A stretch of 9,304 bases of DNA from an uncultured Collinsella sp. GTDB lineage: Bacteria > Actinomycetota > Coriobacteriia > Coriobacteriales > Coriobacteriaceae. The stretch is taken from positions 1 through 9,304 of the forward strand of contig CAKUGH010000058.1 of NCBI GenBank assembly GCA_934654605.1, given 5' to 3'. The notes under the pieces were generated by a model, which was not told where the DNA came from, did not search any database, and was given only the letters and a program-made list of their open reading frames with translations. This document shows, piece after piece, positions 1-5,059 of the stretch. The translations under genes were made by a program, and so were the position numbers. Within the stretch, counting starts at the first letter, position 1. The number at the start of each line of letters is the position of its first letter.

Positions 1-35
1 ATGCGAATCAAACTCAACAGGGCAGGTTTTTTCAT
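1..35 (-). CDS. Possible start of a leftward gene (partial)
   Basis: Reading leftward, an ATG at 35-33 opens a frame with no stop to the window edge, giving MKKPALLSLIR, which could be the start of a signal peptide or membrane anchor. An AGCAGG-like ribosome site lies about 9 nt upstream, and a TATATT box at 70-65 would give a leader of roughly 20-25 nt. Only 11 codons are visible, so this is a guess based on promoter, ribosome site and start lining up. A short rightward frame at 1-60 is an alternative but has no visible ribosome site in the window. Confidence 0.22.
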   Translation of the reverse strand, partial: MKKPALLSLIR

Positions 36-64
36 CGCCTATGACCTGCTCCGTTGCTGAAAAC

Positions 65-86
65 AATATAGTTCACCAAGGTTTAC
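65..86 (-). promoter_or_regulatory. Candidate leftward promoter with overlapping dyad
   Basis: The minus strand carries TATATT (70-65), a good -10 box. Directly upstream, over the -35 position, is GTTCACCAAGGTTTAC (71-86), an imperfect dyad of the form GTTnACC-nn-GGTnnAC. A site over the -35 suits a repressor operator. No strong -35 hexamer is seen, so the promoter may need an activator or be weak. The gene it would serve lies beyond the left edge. Confidence 0.35.
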
Positions 87-125
87 TTTCTTGCGGCAAA
101 CTACGCCGCCACACCTTCTCCATAA

Positions 126-141
126 GTTAACCAAGGTAAAC
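126..141. promoter_or_regulatory. Second dyad of the same type
   Basis: GTTAACCAAGGTAAAC matches the site at 71-86 in 13 of 16 positions and is the better dyad (GTTnACC-nn-GGTnAAC). It lies in the same orientation 55 bp away, about five helical turns, so two bound proteins would face the same side of the DNA. Repressor or activator sites upstream of a leftward gene are the simplest reading; the binding protein is unknown. Confidence 0.35.
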
Positions 142-145
142 CATT

Positions 146-180
146 ACCACCACAAAGGGGACAGGCACCTTTGTGGTGGT
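146..180. repeat. GGGG-core hairpin repeat, copy A
   Basis: Perfect hairpin: ACCACCAC (146-153) and GTGGTGGT (173-180) flank the 19-nt core AAAGGGGACAGGCACCTTT (154-172), whose ends also pair, for a 13-bp stem in all. The 42 nt from 146 to 187 are identical to 2210-2251. It starts 26 nt beyond the stop codon of the leftward MGMT-type gene. In that gene's reading direction the stem is followed by AATGG, not a T-run, so a classical intrinsic terminator is unlikely. It probably belongs to a dispersed family of palindromic elements. Confidence 0.85.
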
Positions 181-205
181 TTTGACGCGAGGCCGCCCCG
201 GGCCG

Positions 206-526
206 CTAAAGCCCGGCCGGCCAACGACAGACGACAAGATCGACATGCATGGGATCGGTAAACGTCACGCCCTCCCCCAGCAAAAGCTCGCGTTGAGCAT
301 CGGGTCCGCCAAACGCGAAACCCTCGCAAATGCGCCCATCGGCAAACACCACGCGATGGCAGGGAATCTGGCCAGGGCGCGGGTTAGAGTGCAGCGCATA
401 GCCCACATAACGGGCGCTGCGCGGACGACCGGCAAGCAGCGCCACCTGCCCATAGGTGGCAACCATCCCCTCGGGGATCTGCTCGACAACCTCGTAAACC
501 CGCTCAAAAAAGCCCTCAGATGCCAT
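206..526 (-). CDS. MGMT/ATL-type DNA-binding domain protein with catalytic cysteine
   Basis: This 106-residue protein consists only of the C-terminal DNA-binding domain of O6-alkylguanine-DNA alkyltransferases. Seen in sequence: VATYGQVA (22-29, with the base-flipping tyrosine), the RSARYVG arginine-finger region (36-42), the active-site motif PCHRVV (55-60, Cys56) and DGRICEGFAFGG (63-74). Alkyltransferase-like proteins of similar length usually carry Trp or Ala in place of this Cys, while full MGMT/Ogt enzymes have an extra N-terminal domain. So it may accept alkyl groups as a minimal enzyme or act mainly as a lesion sensor. The start is the first in-frame ATG matching family N-termini; the upstream GGGAAG is a modest ribosome site. 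It is separated from DegV by a paired hairpin element and probably has its own transcript. Confidence 0.88.
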   Translation of the reverse strand: MASEGFFERVYEVVEQIPEGMVATYGQVALLAGRPRSARYVGYALHSNPRPGQIPCHRVVFADGRICEGFAFGGPDAQRELLLGEGVTFTDPMHVDLVVCRWPAGL

Positions 527-561
527 CGCCCGCTACTTCCCGTCCGGACAAGCATAAACGC

Positions 562-648
562 AAATGATCCCTTGGGGACGGAGGAAAACGGATCATTTAC
601 GGCCTCCGTGCGACCGATGATCCGTTTTCCTCCGTCCCCAAGGGATCA
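562..648. repeat. Nested palindrome: two GGGG-core hairpins head to head
   Basis: Two 32-nt arms, 565-596 and 617-648, are perfect reverse complements across a 20-nt spacer. Each arm is itself a hairpin: unit D1 has AAATGATCC (562-570) and GGATCATTT (590-598) around the 19-nt core CTTGGGGACGGAGGAAAAC (571-589). Unit D2 is the mirror copy, with 6-bp stems at 618-623 and 643-648 and its core at 624-642. The spacer holds a mini-stem ACGG/CCGT (599-602, 606-609). The element fills the gap between DegV's stop and the MGMT-type gene's start. It could stop or protect DegV transcripts, though no strong T-run follows. It may also overlap the MGMT promoter. Confidence 0.88.
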
Positions 649-664
649 CTATTTGGCAGGTTGG

Positions 665-1519
665 TTAGTTGGCGGGGCGGAAGAAGGCTACGGCTACGGC
701 GCCGGGGCCTACGTGGGTGCCAATGGTGGCGCCGATGGTATGGACGGGCAGCTCGCTCTCGGCATGACCGGCCCAAAGCGCCGTACTATCCTCAATGTAC
801 TTCTTGAGCACCGCGTCCGAAAGGCCCGTGTAGCCCAGCGCCAACGGCATAGAAAAGTCCACGCCGCCCGCCTTTTCTACCTTCTGATTGAGCAGGTTGC
901 GACCATTCTTGGAGCCACGTGCCTTGCCCAGCTGCACGATCAGGCCATCCTCGGCAGCCACAACGGGCTTCACGTTGAGCAGTGTGCCCACGGCACCGGC
1001 AGCTGCAGACAGACGGCCACCGCGAACCAGGTACTCCAGCGTCTCGAGCAGGCCAACAACCACCACGCGGTCGCGTACAGCCTCAACAGCAGCCGCAATC
1101 TCAGCAGCGCCGCGGCCCTCGTCAACTAGGCGCAAGGCATACTCAACCAGCACACGCTCGCCCAGCGTCACGTTGTTGCTGTCCACCACGAACACATCGC
1201 CGCCCGGTGCTTCGGCAAGAGCCGTGCGCGCGCTCTGGTTGGTGCCCGAAAGCTTGGCGCCTATCGTAATAATCACTGCCTGATCACCAACCTCGCGTGC
1301 CTCGGCAATCGCTTGCGCAAAGGCATACGGATTGACCTGACCGGTCTTGGGCAGCTCGTCACGCTCAACGAGCATCTCGTAAAAGCGCCGGTGATCGATG
1401 TCGACACCGTCCATATACACGTCGGTGCCAAAGGTCACGGATAGCGGCAGAACGCGCAGCGCCGGATGCTCCGCAGGCGACATATCGCTCGCGGAATCGG
1501 TAATAATTCGAACAGACAT
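665..1519 (-). CDS. DegV family protein (FakB-type fatty-acid-binding)
   Basis: This 284-residue protein is of normal DegV length. Family members hold one fatty acid and, as FakB, present it to the FakA kinase for acyl-phosphate formation and phospholipid synthesis. Motifs in order: IITDSASD (5-11), KTGQVNP (58-64, where many relatives have TSQ), KLSGTNQSA (89-97), VVDSNNVTLG (111-120), LEYLVRGGRLS (161-171), LLNVKPVV (180-187), GKARGSKN (198-205) and THVGPGAVAVAFF (268-280). Ser91 and Arg169 lie where the lipid carboxylate is bound. The start at 1519 is preferred over the upstream ATG at 1597 because AGAAAGGA precedes it by about 7 nt and the protein then begins exactly at the family N-terminus. 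It lies 133 nt downstream of the MarR gene, same strand. No fakA is in the window, so lipid choice and partner are unknown. Confidence 0.93.
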   Translation of the reverse strand: MSVRIITDSASDMSPAEHPALRVLPLSVTFGTDVYMDGVDIDHRRFYEMLVERDELPKTGQVNPYAFAQAIAEAREVGDQAVIITIGAKLSGTNQSARTALAEAPGGDVFVVDSNNVTLGERVLVEYALRLVDEGRGAAEIAAAVEAVRDRVVVVGLLETLEYLVRGGRLSAAAGAVGTLLNVKPVVAAEDGLIVQLGKARGSKNGRNLLNQKVEKAGGVDFSMPLALGYTGLSDAVLKKYIEDSTALWAGHAESELPVHTIGATIGTHVGPGAVAVAFFRPAN

Positions 1520-1652
1520 AGTGGTTCCTTTCTTGCGTCGGCCGCTCATGAACGGCGCGACGCGGGGATTTTTGACAGCAATGCCCAGGCACGACATACG
1601 TAATCAAATGGGGCTGTGCAGTTGTTAGTCGAATAAAATGAACCCGGCGGCT

Positions 1653-2102
1653 TTACATCTCGCGCAGGGTATCGAGAATCGTGCGCAGCGACGCATACAT
1701 CTGGTCGCGCTGCTCCACGCCCATGGCCTTACCCGTGGTGTCGAGCACCTCGCGGATGATGCGGTCGGCCTCGTTCATGCTCTCGCCACCCAGGGCGGTC
1801 AAGCGAACCGGGGCGCGGTACTTGACGGCGGCGTCACCCGAGTCATCGACCTCGACATAGCCGCCCTCCTCCAGATGCGCCAGCGTACGCGAAACGGCAG
1901 CGCGCGTCACACCGGCAACGCGGGCCAGGTCGGCGCCGGTCATGCCATCCTTGCTGCGCTCAAGGTAGTACAGGCACATGACGTCGGAGCCCTTCAAGCC
2001 CAGTCGTGCGCCCTCGGACGTCTTGATGCGCTGAATCTCCTTGTAGAGCCCGCTGATCAGTCCGACAAAATCCTCAAAACGCGTCTCGTCGTTCTGCTGC
2101 AT
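1653..2102 (-). CDS. MarR family transcriptional regulator
   Basis: This 149-residue protein has the usual MarR length and layout: a dimerisation helix, a winged helix-turn-helix at about 38-110, and C-terminal helices. Visible elements are MTGADLARVAGV (helix 2), TRAAVSRTLAHLEEGGY (66-82, recognition helix) and a wing VDDSGDAAVKYRAPVRLT (85-102). MarR proteins bind palindromic DNA as dimers and usually release it when a small ligand binds. A 15-bp palindrome at 2176-2190, about 75 nt upstream of the start, is a natural self-operator. The next gene on the strand is DegV, a lipid-binding type. Because the MarR protein FabT controls fatty-acid genes in lactic acid bacteria, lipid sensing is possible, but the ligand cannot be read from sequence. 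Confidence 0.93.
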   Translation of the reverse strand: MQQNDETRFEDFVGLISGLYKEIQRIKTSEGARLGLKGSDVMCLYYLERSKDGMTGADLARVAGVTRAAVSRTLAHLEEGGYVEVDDSGDAAVKYRAPVRLTALGGESMNEADRIIREVLDTTGKAMGVEQRDQMYASLRTILDTLREM

Positions 2103-2145
2103 GGGAGACGACCGCCTTTCGCTTGCTAAATGCTAACGGGTAAAC

Positions 2146-2190
2146 ATCTTAGCCGCACGCGCCGACCCCCGTACCCAAATACCGTATTTG
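2146..2190 (-). promoter_or_regulatory. MarR gene promoter region with palindromic operator
   Basis: CAAATAC and GTATTTG (2176-2182, 2184-2190) form a perfect palindrome with a one-base centre, CAAATACCGTATTTG, the size expected of a MarR-type site. On the minus strand a -10-like TAAGAT lies at 2151-2146, about 44 nt before the start codon. No good -35 is seen; the palindrome sits just upstream of where it would be. Self-regulation by the adjacent MarR protein is an inference. Confidence 0.45.
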
Positions 2191-2206
2191 TTAACCCATC
2201 AACATA

Positions 2207-2247
2207 AAAACCACCACAAAGGGGACAGGCACCTTTGTGGTGGTTTT
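2207..2247 (-). terminator. GGGG-core hairpin repeat, copy B, likely intrinsic terminator
   Basis: AAAACCACCAC (2207-2217) and GTGGTGGTTTT (2237-2247) pair perfectly around the core AAAGGGGACAGGCACCTTT (2218-2236). With the core ends the stem is 16 bp and the loop 9 nt. In the leftward direction the stem is followed by five Ts (2210-2206), and it lies 28 nt past the stop of the B3/4-domain gene, so it fits an intrinsic terminator well. The 42 nt at 2210-2251 match copy A exactly, so it is also a dispersed repeat. Confidence 0.75.
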
Positions 2248-2275
2248 GACGATCGAACACAATCCGCAGGTGCCG

Positions 2276-2995
2276 CTACAGCTCCACGCGAGGATTATCG
2301 CGAGTGACGAGCGTCTTGACGGCAACGGTCGCGTCCAGATAGCGCTCGAGCAGCTCGGCCAAGCGATCGATCGCAGCCTGACAGTCCTCCATCCGCTCGG
2401 GCTCCACACACTCGATCGCCAGAAATGCATCGGCCGACTCGTCGGACAGTGCCGTGCGAACGCCGTCGCGCCAGTTCCAGCATCGGCACACGGCGCCCGC
2501 GTCGTCGATATAAGCGAGCTCACCGGGCAGCGTCGGGTCATCCGCTTCCTCGCCAAGCGGCAGGAAGGCATCCCCGCCGTCGGTCATCGTCAGGCGCAGG
2601 TCGCCTTCAATCGCATGCAGGTCCTCACCGCCTACGGGCAACGCGTAGGTCAACGACACCGTGTTGTAAATGTCGACTGCCGGCGTGATATGTCCCACCG
2701 GCTTGCCCTTGAGCACGCGCTTGAGCAGGTTCTCGATCGAACACCGCGCGCCCTTTTTGGTCTTAAACTGACGATATGCCTCGCGCCACGCCTTGACCGG
2801 CGCATTCTCGCTGATGGTATCGCTCGTCAGGTAACGCTCCGCATCGATGTTGGCGCGGTCGAGCAACGCGGCAATCGCGTCCACATCCTCCTGGGGAATC
2901 TGAGCCGCGGGCTTCATGCCCGTCACAATCACGACACCAACCGCTGCCTGCGGAAACAGCTCCCAAAACGAATCCTCGGCAATATAATTCCTCAT
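2276..2995 (-). CDS. Solo B3/4-domain protein (PheRS beta-like editing domain)
   Basis: This 239-residue protein matches the free-standing form of the B3/4 domain found in the beta subunit of phenylalanyl-tRNA synthetase, where it clears mischarged tRNA. Characteristic stretches are NAPVKAWREAYRQF (64-77), CSIENLLKRVLKGKP (85-99), ITPAVDIYNTVSLTYALPVG (103-122), GEDLHAIEGDLRL (123-135), PGELAYIDD (147-155) and CRCWNWRDG (160-168). Solo members are widespread but their substrate is mostly unsettled; trans-editing or amino-acid/tRNA binding is a family-based guess. The start at 2995 is chosen because GGGAG lies 5 nt upstream; the ATG at 3010 would overlap that ribosome site. Transcription probably enters through a leader containing a terminator hairpin at 3040-3099. 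Confidence 0.85.
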   Translation of the reverse strand: MRNYIAEDSFWELFPQAAVGVVIVTGMKPAAQIPQEDVDAIAALLDRANIDAERYLTSDTISENAPVKAWREAYRQFKTKKGARCSIENLLKRVLKGKPVGHITPAVDIYNTVSLTYALPVGGEDLHAIEGDLRLTMTDGGDAFLPLGEEADDPTLPGELAYIDDAGAVCRCWNWRDGVRTALSDESADAFLAIECVEPERMEDCQAAIDRLAELLERYLDATVAVKTLVTRDNPRVEL

Positions 2996-3039
2996 ATGCT
3001 CTCCCTTCATAGCATGCGCCCGAGCATGGACCCCTAAAC

Positions 3040-3099
3040 AAAAAGCGCCCTTACGACGGCCACCTTCAAAGTCCTACGGTGCCGCCACAAGAGCGCTTT
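3040..3099 (-). terminator. Terminator hairpin in the leader of the B3/4 gene
   Basis: On the minus strand AAAGCGCTCTT (3099-3089) pairs with AAGGGCGCTTT (3052-3042), 11 bp including one G-U. An inner stem pairs 3084-3078 with 3064-3057 with one bulged C. The outer arm runs into a T-rich tail, TTTTTGTTT (3044-3036), as in intrinsic terminators. It lies 45 nt before the B3/4 start codon, so it either attenuates that gene or ends a small RNA of about 95 nt. No known riboswitch or T-box consensus is recognised. Confidence 0.65.
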
Positions 3100-3103
3100 C
3101 GCT

Positions 3104-3145
3104 GTCCCCATCCGGAGAAGGGGACGATATGTCAGACGTATTGTA
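3104..3145 (-). promoter_or_regulatory. Candidate promoter and first leader hairpin of the B3/4 gene
   Basis: A -10-like TACAAT lies on the minus strand at 3145-3140, with no clear -35. About 15 nt beyond it begins a hairpin with GTCCCC (3104-3109) and GGGGAC (3120-3125) as arms and an inner TC/GA pairing around CGGA. Together with the terminator at 3040-3099 this gives a two-hairpin leader. The -10 call rests on one hexamer. Confidence 0.35.
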
Positions 3146-3171
3146 ACCCCACTCGCCGCTACGTGCGAGCA

Positions 3172-3210
3172 AAACCACCACAAAGGTGCCTGTCCCCTTT
3201 GTGGTGGTTT
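3172..3210 (-). terminator. GGGG-core hairpin repeat, copy C, likely pckA terminator
   Basis: AAACCACCAC (3172-3181) and GTGGTGGTTT (3201-3210) flank the reverse complement of the copy A/B core (3182-3200), so this copy is inverted relative to those two. It lies 7 nt past the pckA stop codon. Read leftward, the 15-bp stem ends in four Ts (3174-3171), so it can act as an intrinsic terminator. It matches copy B except in its outer flank. Confidence 0.75.
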
Positions 3211-3217
3211 ATGGTGG

Positions 3218-4888
3218 CTAGAGGCGAAGTCCCAGCAGGCCGCGGCCGCGATGGCGAGCCTCGACGGGCACCTGGGCATGCGGGCCGGCAGCCTTCACAG
3301 ACTCGGGCAGGTGCGAATACTTCTTCTCGAAGTTCTCCTCGAACATCACGGCCAGGTTGTGCGCCGCCTCGTCGTAGCGCGCGGTGCTCTGCCAGTACTG
3401 GCGCGGCACCAGGATGCCGTCGGGCACGCCATGGCACGTGGTGGGAATGTCGACGTTAAAGATGTCGTCATGCACAAATTCGCTGTCCTCGATGGTGCCG
3501 TCGAGGGCGCGCGCGACCAGGGCGCGGGTGTAGGCCAGCTCAATGCGATGACCCACGCCGTAGCCGCCGCCGATCCAACCGGTGTTGACCAGGTACACGC
3601 GCGTGCGACCGTCGGCGATGCGCTCGCCGAGCATCTTGGCGTAGACCATGGGGTCGAGCGGCATAAACGGCTCGCCAAACAGCGACGAGAACGTGGGGGT
3701 GGGCTCGGTGACGCCGACCTCGGTACCGGGGATCTTGGCCGTGAAGCCCGTCACGAAGTGATACATGGCGGCATCGGCCGTCAGGCGCGAGATGGGCGGC
3801 AACACGCCAAAGGCGTCACAGGTCAGGAACAGCACGACGCTGGGGGTGGTGCCCATACCCTTGGTCCACACGTTGGGAATGTGCTCCACCGGATAGGCCA
3901 CGCGCGTGTTGTGCGTGATCGAGACGTCGTCGTAGTTGGGCTTGCGGCCATCGTCGAGCACCACGTTTTCGCAGATGGCGCCAAAGCGGACGGCATTGAA
4001 GATCTCGGGCTCGTGGAACGCGTCCAGGCCCTCGCATTTGGCATAGCAGCCACCCTCGATGTTAAAGATGCCCATGTCGGACCAACCGTGCTCGTCGTCG
4101 CCGATCAGCAGACGCGTGGGGTTGGCCGAAAGCGTGGTCTTGCCGGTGCCGGACAGGCCAAAGAACACGGCGGTCTCGTGCGTGACGGGATCCATGCTGG
4201 CCGAGCAATGCATAGGCAACACGTCGTCCTCGACGGGCAGCAGGTAGTTCATAACGCTGAAGATGGACTTTTTAATCTCGCCGGAATAGCCGGTGCCTGC
4301 GACCAGAATCACGCGCTCCTGGAAGTTGATGACCACGGCGGCGCTGGAGTTGAGGCCCTTGATGGCGGGATCGCACTGGTAACCAGGTGCGGCGAGCACG
4401 CAAAAGTCGGGCTCGCCAGTGCGCGCGATTTCGCGGGCGAGCGGGCGAGCGAGCATCTGCTTAATAAAGAGTGCCTGGCTGGCGCGCTCGCAGGCTACGA
4501 GCAGTCGGCGCGTGTGGTTACGGTCGGCACCTGCCATACCGCGGGTGACGAACACGTCGCGCTCGTTGAGGTAGTCGACGATGCCGGCCTTGATGGCCTC
4601 GTAGCTCTCGATCGAAAGCGGACGGTTGACGGCACCCCAGGCGATCTTGTCGTGCACGTCGGGCGTGTCGACGATAAAGCGGTCGTTGGGCGAGCGGCCG
4701 GTGCGCTCCCCCGTCTCGATCACGAGCGCGCCGTTGGAGGCCATGCGGCCCTCTTCGCGGCGGATAGCATGCTCGACGAGCTCGGCCGCCGGCAGATCGA
4801 CCAGCAGTCGGGGCTGGTTCTCGGCGGGGTCCTCGACCAAGGTAAGGCCAAAGTTGGACAGGACTTCTGCAGGGGTAACACCAGGCAT
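3218..4888 (-). CDS. pckA: Phosphoenolpyruvate carboxykinase (ATP)
   Basis: This 556-residue cytosolic enzyme interconverts oxaloacetate + ATP and PEP + CO2 + ADP. Key regions are TGRSPNDRF (63-71, with the oxaloacetate-binding arginine), GTGYSGEIKKSIFSVMNYLL (198-217), MHCSA (226-230), the P-loop GLSGTGKTT (244-252), the metal-binding GDDEHGW (263-269) leading to FNIEGGCYAKC (275-285), THNTRVAYP (325-333), TEPTPTFSS (394-402) and YLVNTGWIGGGYGVG (432-446). The length suits the ATP family (about 530-550), and the P-loop arrangement rules out the GTP type typical of many actinobacteria. The start has a strong ribosome site, AAAGGAGG, 4 nt upstream. It has its own 171-nt upstream region, so it need not share the permease transcript. 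In a fermenter it may run toward PEP or toward oxaloacetate; the sequence does not decide. Confidence 0.97.
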   Translation of the reverse strand: MPGVTPAEVLSNFGLTLVEDPAENQPRLLVDLPAAELVEHAIRREEGRMASNGALVIETGERTGRSPNDRFIVDTPDVHDKIAWGAVNRPLSIESYEAIKAGIVDYLNERDVFVTRGMAGADRNHTRRLLVACERASQALFIKQMLARPLAREIARTGEPDFCVLAAPGYQCDPAIKGLNSSAAVVINFQERVILVAGTGYSGEIKKSIFSVMNYLLPVEDDVLPMHCSASMDPVTHETAVFFGLSGTGKTTLSANPTRLLIGDDEHGWSDMGIFNIEGGCYAKCEGLDAFHEPEIFNAVRFGAICENVVLDDGRKPNYDDVSITHNTRVAYPVEHIPNVWTKGMGTTPSVVLFLTCDAFGVLPPISRLTADAAMYHFVTGFTAKIPGTEVGVTEPTPTFSSLFGEPFMPLDPMVYAKMLGERIADGRTRVYLVNTGWIGGGYGVGHRIELAYTRALVARALDGTIEDSEFVHDDIFNVDIPTTCHGVPDGILVPRQYWQSTARYDEAAHNLAVMFEENFEKKYSHLPESVKAAGPHAQVPVEARHRGRGLLGLRL

Positions 4889-4923
4889 GGGGCCTCCTTT
4901 AAAAGCGCGTCACGCGGGCGCGC

Positions 4924-4941
4924 GCTTTACTCACGTAAAGC
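4924..4941. promoter_or_regulatory. Short dyad in the pckA leader
   Basis: GCTTTAC (4924-4930) and GTAAAGC (4935-4941) form a perfect 7-bp dyad with a 4-nt loop TCAC. It lies 36 nt upstream of the pckA start codon, downstream of the candidate promoter, where it could be an operator or an RNA stem affecting translation. Confidence 0.4.
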
Positions 4942-4950
4942 CCGTTGTAC

Positions 4951-4979
4951 CCGATATGCAAAAACGTTTTTTCGGCAAA
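4951..4979 (-). promoter_or_regulatory. Candidate pckA promoter spanning an A/T palindrome
   Basis: On the minus strand TTTGCC (4979-4974) and TATCGG (4956-4951) are 17 nt apart, a weak but correctly spaced promoter pair. The spacer contains the perfect 12-bp palindrome AAAAACGTTTTT (4960-4971), whose central CG resembles LacI-family operators. Catabolite-type control is possible but the site does not match a cre box well. Confidence 0.3.
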
Positions 4980-5022
4980 GCCGACCAGCCCGCCCAACGG
5001 TCAAAAATCGCAGGCAAGCGGC

Positions 5023-5053
5023 CTAGTCGTTGGGGACGTTCTTAAACGACTAG
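5023..5053. repeat. GGGG-core hairpin repeat, diverged unit E
   Basis: CTAGTC (5023-5028) and GACTAG (5048-5053) flank the 19-nt core GTTGGGGACGTTCTTAAAC (5029-5047), whose three end bases also pair, giving a 9-bp stem. It ends 7 nt before the stop codon of the lactate permease on the plus-strand scale, so it lies just 3' of that gene. No T-run follows in the leftward direction, so termination would need help. Core length and GGGG placement match the other hairpins. Confidence 0.7.
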
Positions 5054-5059
5054 CCGTGG

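Noticed and set aside
198..216. CCGGGC/GCCCGG stem overlapping the MGMT-type stop codon
   Set aside because: It contains the stop codon in its loop and has no T-run; a chance GC-rich palindrome is as likely.
173..1129. Rightward 318-codon frame across the MGMT-type gene and DegV
   Set aside because: It overlaps two recognised genes, runs through the paired hairpin at 562-648 and has no family motif or ribosome site.
1520..1597. Longer DegV N-terminus starting at 1597
   Set aside because: The added 26 residues have no family counterpart, and AGAAAGGA is placed for the start at 1519.
1638..2129. Rightward frame opposite the MarR gene
   Set aside because: The opposite strand has a complete MarR winged-helix protein; this frame is its shadow.
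2237..3037. Rightward frame opposite the B3/4-domain gene
   Set aside because: It begins inside a hairpin repeat and has no recognisable domain, whereas the leftward frame matches a known family end to end.
3040..3145. T-box riboswitch before the B3/4 gene
   Set aside because: A GGTGG stretch is present, but the full T-box sequence, a Stem I and a competing antiterminator could not be identified.
146..3210. CRISPR array formed by the repeated 42-nt sequence
   Set aside because: Copies are about 1-2 kb apart with genes between them, and one is inverted; there is no regular spacer pattern and no cas gene.
4957..4973. CcpA cre site before pckA
   Set aside because: The central AAAACGTTTT fits, but the outer TG and CA bases are not at the required positions.
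3251..5026. Very long open frame antisense to pckA (591 codons)
   Set aside because: It mirrors a clearly recognisable enzyme with a strong ribosome site. Its composition (His/Gly/Val/Asp-rich, no family motif) is typical of an antisense frame in GC-rich DNA.
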